64,000 nt of DNA. Origin: Ditylenchus dipsaci (lineage: Eukaryota; Nematoda; Chromadorea; Rhabditida; Anguinidae). The stretch covers positions 310,001 through 374,000 of the forward strand of contig SADC01001329.1 of assembly GCA_004194705.1 (NCBI GenBank). The letters run 5' to 3'. The notes under the pieces were generated by a model. The model saw only the letters and a program-made list of their open reading frames with translations. It was not told the origin of the DNA and searched no databases. Positions 53,970-63,920 of the stretch are shown in pieces. Each line of letters begins with the position of its first letter. Position 1 is the stretch's first letter. Both the position numbers and the translations under genes were made by a program.

Positions 53970-54738
53970 TGTACCGCCGAATGTGTGAAATTGGCCGCCT
54001 TTTTTTTATTAATTTGGCCGCCTTTTTTCAATTTTAAATAAAAATATTGAAATTGGCCGTCTTTTTTAAAAAATTGGCCGCTTTTTTCTTTTTAAGTCAT
54101 GTTTTTCAAATTTTAGCCTCAATTTGATGGTAATTTTGCTCTTAATGATAGCGGAAATGAAAGCCCAGAATCTTGGCTACGTATTGATATAATAAAATTG
54201 TGCACTCATAGAATGAAGTTAGAAAATATAATCAAAAACACCTAGATGGATATTTCGGCCTCTACCTGCTAAATGGTTTTTGTAATTTATTGTTTTTTTA
54301 ATTTTGCCTTTCATGAGTTGGTAGTTTTTCTGTCTATGATAGCAAAGAGGAAAGCCCGGAACTTTTGGCTACTCACTGGTTTGAAAAAAATTCAACTTAT
54401 AAGGTAAAATTAGAAAAATTCATAAAAACCATTTAGCAGGTAAAGGCCGAAATAGCAATCTAGGTTTTTTTGATTATATTTTCTAACTTTATCCTATGAG
54501 TGCACAATTTTTTATACCAATACGTAGCCAAGATTCTGAACTTTTATTTTCGCTATCATTAAGAGCAAAATTACCATTAAATTGAGGCTAAAAATTTGAA
54601 AAACATGACTTAACAAAAAAAAAGGCGGCCAATTTTTTTAAAAAAGGCGGCAAATTCAAATTTTGTATTTGAAATTCAAAAAAGGCGTCCAAATTAATAA
54701 AAAAAAAGGCGGCCAAGTTCCCACATTAGGCGGTACAT
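53970..54738. mobile_element. Foldback with ~300-bp arms and GGCCGCCTTTTTT repeats
   Basis: GTACCGCCGAATGTG at the left and CACATTAGGCGGTAC at the right; then AATTGGCCGCCTTTTTT repeats (four each side, inverted), CTCAATTTGATGGTAATTTT and AGCCCAGAATCTTGGC mirrored by GCCAAGATTCTGAAC. Centre near 54330. Confidence 0.8.
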
Positions 54739-54810
54739 TTCACTTATAGCCCAAAAAAATTATTGGGAAAGCACTTTTTAGCACTTTTGTCTTGGGGGGC
54801 CAAGGTAACT

Positions 54811-55520
54811 TACCGTATATTCTCTATTAATTACTCACTCTCTGATAATTACCCACCCCTGGAGGGTTTTCGCTACACCTTATTGCGTTTTTCGCTACAT
54901 TTGAATAATTTTTCTTTTGACGCAGTATCGAAATTAATTCTTATCAAGTAGCTATGCGATTCTAGCAAAATCTCTGAAAAGCGTGGAACCAAAGGGTAAA
55001 AGTGTTTTATTTTGTTTTATTGTTTTACTGTTTTATTTTTTAAAATAAAGTTCTTAATAAGCCGACCGGGTATAATGTTGTGGTTATTCAAAAATAAAAA
55101 ATTTAAAAATTTGAAGTTGCGCCAAAATTAAATTTTTTCGTCTTGACAAGTTTTAAGGTGTAGCAGTGTTTCTCGGTCAAAGTTTTGAGCTAATAAATAT
55201 TTGAAACCAGATTTTTTAAATTTTCGCTGAAATTTTAAGTTTATCGTCATTGAAATATAACTGATAACTGTAACAGATAAATAAATAAATTTTAATTTCG
55301 AAGGAAACAGCTGGTGTATACCGTATTTCCTCTAATTGCCGCCCCGGGGCGCTTATTTTCCGATCGACCTCTAGGGGGGCGGCAATTAGAAGGGTGCGCT
55401 TATTTTCCGATCGGCCTCTAGGGGGGCGGCAATTAGAGGGGGGCGGCAATTAGAAGGGGGGCGCTTATTTTCCGATCGACCTCTAGGGGGGGCAATTAGA
55501 AGGGGCGCTTATTTTTCGAT
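54811..55520. repeat. Two ACCGTATTT-family ends and a GC-rich GGGCGGCAATTAGA array
   Basis: A left end ACCGTATATTCTCTATTAA stands alone at 54812. At 55319 ACCGTATTTCCTCTAATTGC opens an array of GGCGGCAATTAGA and GGCGCTTATTTTCCGATC units in repeated order to about 55520, without a clear closing end. Confidence 0.6.
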
Positions 55521-55649
55521 CATAAATTTGAAGTAATTTACCACTCCAACAATAAAAGTTTTTATCCTATTTTCAATTTTTTTTATGATTTTTGGGCCAA
55601 TTTTCAGGCCAATTGTTTGTCCAGGGCAGCCAAATTAAAGGGAGGGAAA

Positions 55650-56105
55650 ACTTAATATCCGCACCGCGCAGGTCACAGGTTCGACTACCACCGGCTGCAC
55701 ACCATACATTTTATTTTATTAATAATTTCGTGTAAAAATCATCCTCGGGCTTTTGACTATCCGACAAGACCATCGACGCAGGGTTTCACTTCTAGTGTAG
55801 CTTATTCATATGCTAAAAAATAGGCTAGAGCTCCGATAATCGATAGTTTCGAGGGTTTTCTTCTACTGGTTTGATTGATATTTCTGCATTTTTTCGACAA
55901 GTCACACGTTTCATATACAGATTCATATTTTAGACCTAAGTTTATACCTACTTTTCACCTCTATGATAGCTCAAATGAAAGCCCAGGACCTTGGCTACAT
56001 TTTGACACTAAACTTGTAAATAATTGGAGAAAAAAATAAGGTATCCAGCCAGCGGTAGTCGAACCTGCGACCTAAAGCGATGCGTATATAAAGCTCCCCC
56101 CCTTT
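55650..56105. other. Inverted pair of tRNA-like 3' halves
   Basis: Plus strand near 55665-55715: GGTCACAGGTTCGACTACC followed by ACCGGCTGC. Minus strand near 56105-56040: GGTCGCAGGTT then CGACTACCGCTGGCTGG. Both hold a good B box (GGTTCGACTACC) and face each other across ~330 bp, so this is a foldback built from tRNA-derived SINE ends. Confidence 0.5.
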
Positions 56106-56198
56106 AAGGGCAGTTTTTCAAGCAAATCAACCATGCTGAGCTGTGAATCCGGCGTTACAATCGATAGTTTGCTTCAAGTTGGCCAGGGTGTGATTGTA

Positions 56199-56306
56199 TA
56201 CCCTGGGTATAAAACAATACCCTGGGTATAAAACAATACCCTGGGTATAAAACAATACCCTGGGTATAAAACAATACCCTGGGTATATAACAATACCCTG
56301 GGTAAA
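56199..56306. repeat. Tandem repeat, 19-bp unit TACCCTGGGTATAAAACAA
   Basis: Five nearly identical units plus partial ones at each side. TACCCTGGGTA is itself a palindrome. A single related unit (TACCCAGGGTA) appears at about 56587. The ORF of PGYCFIPRV repeats is an artefact. Confidence 0.9.
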
Positions 56307-56310
56307 AGGC

Positions 56311-56573
56311 ATTACCGTATATTCTCGATTAGAAGGCCCTCTCTAATAGAAGGCCCCTCTCTATTAGAAGGCCCCTTGAGGACCTATATATCAGCCTAGA
56401 AAAAGAAATTCGCAAATCTGTTTTTCGCGTTTTCTTAGTTAGCACGAGCTTACTTGATTCCACTTTTAAAATTTTGGTTGAGCACCCAAAAATCTCAAAT
56501 TCGAAATAATTTTTTTCCGATTTTTAAGGGTTGAAAAATAGAAGCCCGGGCCTTCTAATAAAGAATATACGGT
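56311..56573. mobile_element. ACCGTATATTCTC-family element, inner word GAAGGCCC
   Basis: ACCGTATATTCTCGATTAGA and TCTAATAAAGAATATACGGT, with inner GAAGGCCCTCTCTAATAGAA / GCCCGGGCCTTC. Core CGTTTTCTTAGTTAGCACGA and TTGGTTGAGCACCCAAAAAT. Confidence 0.8.
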
Positions 56574-57087
56574 AACTTGTACTTTATACCCAGGGTATGA
56601 AAGTAATGTTTGCTATTTTTATACCAAAATAGTATTATTTACAATTGTTACAATTATACCCTGTGCAGTACCCTGCTTGAGAGTTAAAAATGTATGCATA
56701 CCAGAGTTTATTTATGCATTAGACCCCAGTATTCAAAACGATGTTTAACATCTTCTTGATTGTAGGCCCTATGTAATAAGTGGCCCTTTTTTATTCCCTT
56801 TTTCTCTCAATACAGCTCTCATTTCTTTTAAGATGTTTGGCGCCAAATCTAAAAACATTTTTTTCGATATGTTTTCACATATTTTCGCCTTGGGGACCAA
56901 GGCAAACATTTTTTTTGTAAAAAATCTATTTTTTTGATAAAGTGCTTTCCCAATTTTAAAAAGATGTTTCTCAACTTTAAACATCAAAAAAGCACGATTG
57001 AGATGATTTTGGGCATTTTCGGGCGAAGTAAACATTGTGTACTTTAGCCGAAAATTTAGCCGAAAACTTTAGCCGAAGAACATTGTG

Positions 57088-57332
57088 ATTACCGTATTTT
57101 CTCTAATAGACGGGTACCCCTTGATTCAAAATCGTGCTTGTGGCATTGTGTTTTTAACCCACTTTTTGAAAAGTTCTGTCAGGCAAGTTATTAATCATTT
57201 TGTAGCCAGTGAGATGAGCTACAAAATTAGGGGTAATTTTTGTAGAGCTGTCTTTAAAGTGGGTTGAAAACACAATGCCAAAAACACGATTTTGAATCAA
57301 GGGGTACCCGTCTATTAGAGAAAATACGGTAT
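57088..57332. mobile_element. ACCGTATTTTCTC-family element, inner word GACGGGTACCCC
   Basis: ACCGTATTTTCTCTAATAGA plus CGGGTACCCCTTGATTC at the left is matched exactly by the mirror at the right. Inner arms also pair (AATCGTGCTTGTGGCATTGT; TTTAACCCACTTT). The core differs from other members and contains a GTAGCCAGTGAGATGAGCTAC hairpin. Confidence 0.85.
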
Positions 57333-57491
57333 CACAATATGTCTCATTTTAGCGAAAAGGTGGCATTTTGAAGCATCGTCCAAAGAAAATCGGGAAAAAG
57401 GGTGGACGATCCCGTATATGTTTTGTAAAAATTTAGCGGTTTATAATTGATTTCAAATTTCTAATAACCATTAAAAATCTGAAAGAAAGAT

Positions 57492-58190
57492 TTCGGCGCT
57501 ACTTGCATATACTCCCCCCCCCCCAAATCAACTTTTTTTAAATGTTCCCAAACACCCTATATCGACCTAAATTGGCCTCAGGAGTTCAAAAAAGGCATTA
57601 TTTTTGAGTTCTGGTCAATAAAAAACTGAGTTTTGGGACCACCCAAAATTACCCATTTTGACCATTTTTAAAGGAATTTAGGTCTGTATTTGGGTGGAAA
57701 TGGACCAAAAAAGGGACAAATTTTAAACAAAAAGGAAGATGTTGAACATAGTTTTGTTGACTGGGGCCTACCGCATAAATAAAACTATGGTATGCATACA
57801 TTTTTATGCATCCAGAGTCACTTTCGAGTGATTTGCGTCTAAGGTATGTGTGTGTGCGCATCTCAACCCCAAGTAACCAAGCCCCCTGCGCCCCGAAGGG
57901 GGCGCAGGGGCTTGGTTGGTTAGAGATGCGTGCACTCACTTACCTTAGACATAATTCTGAGCAAGACTTTTGATCAAAAATGCATTTAGAGACTATTTTT
58001 GCCCAGCTAAAGTGACCAAAACATGATAAAACAGGTAAAAAGTCGAAATTCAAAAGTGCCCAAAACTCATTTTTTATTGACCAGAACTCAAAAAAATGTC
58101 TTTTTTGACTTCCTGAGGCGATTTTGAGTCGATATAGGGTGTTTTAAAACACTTTTAAAAAAAAGTTGATTTGTGGGGGGGAGTATATGG
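57492..58190. mobile_element. Poly-C/G element with palindrome copy 7, broken at the right
   Basis: GGCGCTACTTGCATATACTCC plus C tract at the left; at the right GTTGATTTGTGGGGGGGAGTATATGG is cut short by the 58190 element. Inner arms TCGACCTAAATTGGCCTCAG and CTTCCTGAGGCGATTTTGAG pair. Confidence 0.7.
57836..57950. repeat. GC-rich central palindrome, copy 7
   Basis: Plus arm GTCTAAGGTATGTGTGTGTG, minus arm GTCTAAGGTAAGTGAGTGCA, same orientation as copies 1 and 5; CCAAGCCCCCTGCGCC stem. Confidence 0.85.
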
Positions 58191-58778
58191 GGTGCACTAC
58201 GTTTCACCGTCACTGTTTTCACCGTTCACTATTTTCACCGTCACTATTTTCACCGTCACTATTTTCACCGTCACCTATTTTCACCGTCACTATTTTCACC
58301 GTCACCTATTTTCACCGTCACTATTTTCACCGTCACTATTTTCACCGTTCACTAAATTCACCGTCAGCACTTTAGGACCGCTTTTTAGATCTAAATTTTT
58401 CTAAAATTTAAACAGTCTTGGTACCAAATTGTAGCCCTGAATGTCAGCTACATTTTGGTACTACAAATTCTGAAAAAATAAAAAAAAAATTAGAACTAAA
58501 CTTTAGAAGGCGTTCAATCTCACACTTTTTCATCACGGTAGAACGCAGGGTGAGCGTCTTTTAAAGTTTAGAACTAAAATTTTTGTAGCATGTAGCTGAC
58601 ATTCAGGGCTACAATTTGGTACCAAAAATTTTAAAAAATTTTGAAAAATTTAGATCCTAAAAAGTGGTCCTAAAATGCTGACGGTGAATTTAGGTGACGG
58701 TGAAAATAGTGACGGTGAAAATAGTGACGGTGAAAAAAGTGAACGGTGAAAACAGTGACGGTGAAACGTAGTGCACCC
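58190..58778. mobile_element. TIR element with tandem TTTTCACCGTCACTA ends
   Basis: GGTGCACTACGTTTCACCG and CGGTGAAACGTAGTGCACC close the element. The left arm has about eleven 15-bp TTTTCACCGTCACTA units, the right arm five inverted ones. Inner arms TACCAAATTGTAGCCCTGAA / TTCAGGGCTACAATTTGGTA also pair. The 60-77-residue FTVTIFTVT ORFs in all three frames are artefacts. Confidence 0.85.
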
Positions 58779-59021
58779 TTCTGTATTTGTCTATTTAGTT
58801 TGTTTCCCAGGGCTTCCATAATTTATTTTCAGGAATCAGACAAAAGAATTCAAAAATTAGATTTTTTGACTAAAAATCAGATTATTAAGGATCAGCCTTT
58901 TTATGATTTATTAACCCAAATGGAAGCCCTGTTGTTTCCTCATTTATTAATAAAAATTCTAAATACTTCCTTTTTAATATTTACTTCCAAATGAAATCTA
59001 TTTATACAATTACACACATTT

Positions 59022-62000
59022 TTAGTTTTTTAAGTAGTCATGATTTAAGAGTTCTTCCACTGAGGCTCTTTCTCTCACATTCCTGACTAGGCAGCGCTAA
59101 ATTGATTTTGCATTACTTATTTATGCAATAATTAGATCGAAAAAACCTTCATAACGTCCAAAAGCAACTGGTCTTTGATGGGGCCATACTCTATTTTGGA
59201 TTCACAGATGGCACGGATTTTTGCAATTTGGTTGTTTATTAGTTGAAATGGCGTTCTTCCTAAAATATACCTTTTTTTTTTAAATTGAGTTAGACGTAAG
59301 CAGTACCTAAATTCATAATTTTGGTTTAGGATTACGAAAATCAAAAATTTTACTCGATTGTTAGCCCAACAATATTAAAATAATGTTATATTTAAAAAAA
59401 AAAGACTTTTGATCAAAATGCATTTAGTGACTATTTTTGCCCAGCTCCAGTGACCAAAAAAAAAAATAGACTAGACAATTCAAATTTAACAACATTAAAA
59501 CAGACCCTTGAAAATATGCGTAAACTCTTTATCAGTCACAACTTTCGTACGCTGGCCTACCCCAAGCCTAAGGGCTAAGCCTAAACTTGTTGTTTGCAAG
59601 GGTAGTTACAGCAATTTTAAAAGCTCGGATTTGGGGGGGGGGGGTATTCTATACTAGCGCCGTATATTCAAAGCTAAAAAGTTTTTAGTGAAAAAGAAAT
59701 TTTTCTATTTCAAAAATCATCTTTTTGGGTTTGTAAATTCAATTTATTAATTATGTTAATTTTTTACCATAGACCATAGCATACAAAATACAGCCCAGTG
59801 ACCACACATCCGATTTCAGTGGAATCTACAATTTGTTTTTCAAACAATATTGATCATTACTGTGTAACCTTGTAGAATGTGGATCCCTCAGAACTAGTGT
59901 CTGAGCCAGAAATCGCTTCAGGAGACTAGACAATTCAAATTTAATGAAGTACCAAAGTTTTCATTCTAGTCACGAGAAAATTTTGGCCTACCATGAAATT
60001 AAGGGTGCCTATTTGAATATCCTTCACAACAGCTAAAAAAAGTCTTCATAACAAAGTTTTAAATTTTTAATTCTTACAAGTTTTGTTGCTGGAATGTTGG
60101 ACGCAATACCTGAACATAATTCTTTTATGGTTTTCTTTTTCAAAATAAAAAAATAAGTTGAAACCAGTGTTCACCGTTTGGGTGACGGTAGCCACAAAAA
60201 GCGACAAATTTGCTTTACTTGCGAGCCAATTAGCTCGCAAGTAGAAGTAATTTGGCTGGCTCTTGGTTTTCGAGTTATTTTTTGGATTTTATCATCAACC
60301 AAGCCGAAATTAAGCAAAATATGATAGCTCACCTTGTCAAAATATATTTACAATTTTCTTAGTTTTATCCCCAAGTACAGTCGAACCTGGATAGACCGCC
60401 ACCCCTAGAGACACCGATTTGTTGGCGGTTTTATTCAGGTGTGGCGGTTTATATGTTGTGCTATCTTCCCATAAATGTCATGTGCCTGACTAAATCGAGC
60501 GACCATAGGGTGGCGGTTTATTCAGTTTTGACTGTAGTCCTTTTAATTTTATCAAACCCTTCTTTTTTATCTGCGTCTTCCTACCCTCCAATGGCTCATA
60601 ACCCCGAGTTCCAAATGCACAACACTGGCCAAAACCTACCAAAATCGATCAATTTGAGCGATGCACCCACAAAAAGGAAGTTAGCTGGTTTTAGGTCAGA
60701 ATGAACAATGTCTAAACAATATTTTTGTGATGCTTTCTATCTGATAACAAGTTAAAAATTTACTTCTATCATGTATAACTTTGACACAGCGAAGCATCTA
60801 AATTTTTAACTGTTTTGCGTGTGAAAATATCTCTTAGGATACTTGCTAAGAGTCGGGAAACACCGGAATCACCCTGATATCTCACCGAACAAGCTAACTC
60901 GATTTGATATAAATATTTTCAAAATAAAAAATAAGTTAAAACCAGTTTTCACCATTTGGGTGGCGGTAGCCACAAAAAGCGACAAATTGGCTGGCCTAAG
61001 GGGGAACTTTATATATATATCAAAATGTAGCCAAGGTTCTGGGCCTTCATTTGAGCTATCCTACGGAGAAAAAGGTAATATAAAATTAGAGCTAGAATTT
61101 GAAAAACCTTCTACGATTTCCAATTCCATGCCATCCTCAATAAGACTATCTGAGAACTTTTTGTTAGTATCATGGTACTGACGTTTTTTCCTAATTTTAA
61201 TTTGCATACTCATTTGCAACCTTACACTCAAAATGTACCTCTGCTTCCTACAGTCATTTTCAGCATATGGTTGTAAATGATCATCTAAATTAAAATTGCA
61301 AAAAAGTCAGTTCCTAAATAATACCGAAATCCCATCCCTCAATAGTACGCATTTCTTCCGGGTCAAACCTTTGCTATCTACCTTGCTTTTTTGAAGTGAT
61401 TATGCTGTGTAAAAACTTCTATCTTGTTCCCCATGGAATTCTGACTCTAGAACAGGGCTCCCAAGTTGGCTGATTTCTCAACCATTGGCTGATTTTGGGC
61501 CCTCGATGCTGAGAATTTTTTTGGCTGATTTGCTGATTTTGGCTGATGTTGGCTGATTTTGATTAATTCTATGAAGAATTGATAAAATGAAACCTTTTTA
61601 TTGAAAAGTTTACGCTACATATTTATTTTATTTGTGCTCTGACTTCGATGATTGACACGCGTGGAAATGTAACTGGTGGACAAAAAGTCCTTGGCGTACT
61701 TTTTATATATTGCAACTCAAAAATTCTAAATATACAGGAATGTAGACTCGCATCTCTTCTTTTAAATGGCATATTGAACTTAGCTTCATTATTTCGAATA
61801 AGTCACCAGTCAGATCCAAACGGTCATTTTAGGAAGTTGACGAACGTTTTCATCACTTTTGAGTGATCAAATGTTTAATTATATCTCAAGCGCCACGAAA
61901 ACATCTTATCATCATGATGTAGCGCAGCTCAAGAGCTACAAAACCAATGTCACCAAATAATTTTTTGAAATTCTGCCTTTTGGAAAAAATCAATTGCTTC

Positions 62001-63715
62001 CAAACTGGCCAAAATTTAAATTTTCCCCATTTTTACGGATTTTGGCCATTTTTTGAAGCAATTCATTTTTTCCAAAAAGGCCATGTCTAAACACTCTAAT
62101 ATTAAAAAATCATTCAGTAACATTGGTTTTTTAGCACTTGAGCTGCGCTACAACATGACGATAAGATATTATTGTGACGCTCTGAATTCGATATGAAATT
62201 TGAACACTGAAAGTGATGAAAATTCTTGTCGATTTCCTAAAATAACCGCACAAGTGTTTGGAGCTGACTGGTGAATTATTCAAAATAATGAAACTAAGTT
62301 TAATATGCCATTTGAAAGAGGAGATGCAAGGCTACATTCCTGTGTATTTGGAATTTTCGACTTGCAATGTTTGTACAGTCGACGCTTTTACTTAGGACAC
62401 CCAAGGGACCGGCCAACTTACCGGGCTTGACACTTTTTTTACCCTCAGTTTTTAATACCTTTGCTAGTTCTGTTTTCACAGTCTGGTCCTAAATATTACA
62501 AAGATTCTAATTTTGCGGATCGTTTTCTAAAATCCCAATGTTTTTGCTCTAAAAAAGCCAAAACTCTATTTAAAAAACAGGTATTTTCGATAGAGCCTGT
62601 CCTAACTAAGAGCATTTGCTTTTACAGAGCAAAAATTTAGGGTTTTAGAAAACGATCGGGAAAATCGGAATCCTTGCGATATTTGGGACCAGACTGTCAA
62701 AACAGAACTAGAAAAGGTTTGAAAAAATAGAGCTAAAAAAAGTGTCGGACTCGAGGTGGGAACGAACTTCTGTCCTAAGTGGGAGGTGTCCTAAGTAAGA
62801 GCGTCGACTGTATTTTAAAAGTGAGCTCAAAAGTCTGCCAAGGACTTTTGTTCACCAGTTACAAATGTCTTATCGACGATAGAAAATTGTCAAATGATGT
62901 TTGCGGTTGGGAGAAAAATATTATATAGTGTTGTTGCGTTGTTGGTCTATCCCGAATAAAGCAATTTTTGTAACATTTTATGTGTGGCTTAATTTTTGGC
63001 TGATTTTCGGAATTTTTCGGCTGATTTTTGACCCCAAATGCTGATTTTTGAAATTTTTTGGTCCCGTTTTTTGATCCCGAATTTTTTTTTCCGAAATCCC
63101 GATCCCGAAATTTTTTCGGTAGAAAATCCCGTCCCAAAATCCCGCCCGAAGGCCAGAGGTGGTCTCTACTTTAAACTATTTTGAAAACGCATGCGTACTA
63201 GAGTTTTATATGCGCTAGGCCCCAGAAACTAAAAAGTGTTCAAAATTTTATCGCTTTTTACCTTTATTAATGATAAAAGGGATAAATGTAGTCAAAAATA
63301 CCTTAAAACAAGGGGAAGTTATTAGTTGTGAATTAATCTTGAGTACCCCTGCCTATTACCACAACCTGGGTACCTATATCTGGGTATCACCACCTGGTTA
63401 TATAGTGTTCTATAGTGTTACCAAAGATTTGCCAATTCCGAATCCTAGCATGAATAGAATAAAAGAAAAAATATAAAGAAAACTCTTTTAGCATATTTTT
63501 TGCGAATGGGAAGGGCATTTATTTCAGGGACTAATTCAAACCAATTTATTGATGTCATTACTAACTAACCTCCTGCCAATGATACTTAATAAATTTGTCA
63601 TCAATTTGTTGGTGCCGTTTCTGCATAAAAGTGGCTAGGTCCACATCTCCCCTTTCCATGACCACATAAAGTCTGAAAAGTTTTGGATCAACAGTCAACA
63701 TCCATTCATATGATT
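59022..63715 (-). CDS. TTK: Mps1/TTK-type dual-specificity kinase, 3' part
   Basis: Spindle-checkpoint kinase at kinetochores (known role of the family). Exons in coding order: 63570-63715, 60764-60797, 60640-60711, 60078-60109, 59992-60032, 59869-59925, 59768-59825, 59147-59259, 59022-59096 (stop TAA). Reads VVMERGDVDLATFMQK (TTK: MExGxxDLxxxL), MLRCVKVIHDRN, HSDLKPANFL with catalytic Asp, LIDFG, then VVKDIQIGTLNFM and SPEAISGSD of the activation segment, KSDVWSLGCILYAMVYG, GRTPFQLINNQIAKIRAI and RCLVRNVRERASVEELL. HSDLKPANF and the VVKDxQxGTxNxM block are diagnostic. The glycine loop and Lys lie beyond 64000. One join (60078 to 60032) is off by one base, cured by one extra base in a 4-bp homopolymer at 60081-60084. 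The protein ends 3 residues after LNHDYL, without the long tail of vertebrate TTK. Confidence 0.92.
59490..59661. mobile_element. Poly-C-ended MITE, left-truncated, in TTK intron
   Basis: CACAACTTTCGTACGCTGGC, GGGCTAAGCCTAAACTTG and the right end GGGGGTATTCTATACTAGCGCC match 459-699; the left end is missing. Confidence 0.6.
60140..60990. repeat. Direct repeat in TTK introns
   Basis: AAATAAGTTGAAACCAGTG..GGGTGACGGTAGCCACAAAA (60148-60215) is repeated with changes at 60928-60995 (ACCAGTTTTCACC..GGGTGGCGGTAGCCACAAAA). Duplication of an intronic segment on both sides of the HSDLKPANFL exon. Confidence 0.65.
60378..60534. mobile_element. Tigger-like MITE, 157 bp
   Basis: CAGTCGAACCTGGATAGACC and GGTTTATTCAGTTTTGACTG, flanked by TA on both sides. 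Inner word GGCGGTTT(A/T)T repeated. Intronic in TTK. Confidence 0.75.
61700..62345. mobile_element. Foldback with ~240-bp arms
   Basis: Left CAGGAATGTAGACTCGCATC, AAATGGCATATTGAACTTAG and ATGATGTAGCGCAGCTCAAG mirror right CTTGAGCTGCGCTACAACAT, TAAGTTTAATATGCCATTTG and AAGGCTACATTCCTG. The loop has another TTTTGGAAAAAATCAATTGC inverted pair. ORF 61648-61866 is its by-product. Confidence 0.8.
62376..62810. mobile_element. Tigger-like element, 435 bp
   Basis: CAGTCGACGCTTTTACTTAG and CTAAGTAAGAGCGTCGACTG with TA on both sides; inner TTTTCTAAAATCCCAATGTTTTTGC mirrored by AGCAAAAATTTAGGGTTTTAG-type text and an AGACTGTCAAAACAGAACTAG pair. No coding. Confidence 0.8.
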
Positions 63716-63789
63716 CTATATTATAGATTTCTTTACCTATTGTTGCGTTTTTCATAGTCAAACATTTTGATTACATAAGGGGATCCCTT

Positions 63790-63920
63790 AAAAAAAGGAC
63801 AATACTTTTTTCTGGCGCAAAAACACTTTTTGTTTGGCGCAAATCGATTTTGGCGCAAATATACTTTTTTAGTGCAAATCTGCTTTTTGGTTTGTGCAAA
63901 TCTAAATTTTTGGCGCGAAT
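63790..63920. repeat. Degenerate TTTTGGCGCAAATC tandem units
   Basis: Six units of about 20 bp with GGCGCAAA followed by a C/T and T-tract, reminiscent of the GCAGCAAAAAAAGTC array at 5303. It lies upstream of the first TTK exon in the window. Confidence 0.65.

Larger units (their letters stand above)
61453..63150. repeat. hAT-like left end and GGCTGATTTT repeats filling the large TTK intron
   Basis: CAGGGCTCCCAAGTTGG at 61453 looks like a hAT start; GGCTGATTTTGG words recur at 61478-61560 and, in the same sense, at 62990-63055, followed by a CCCGAAATTTTTTCGG-rich zone to 63140. The right end was not identified. It encloses a foldback and a Tigger-like element. Confidence 0.45.

Noticed and set aside
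56199..56306. CRISPR-like regular repeat
   Set aside because: Units are directly tandem with no spacers, and the host is a eukaryote; it is a minisatellite.
58166..58404. Three overlapping ORFs of FTVTIFTVT repeats
   Set aside because: A 15-bp tandem unit without stops keeps all three frames open; no start context or homology.
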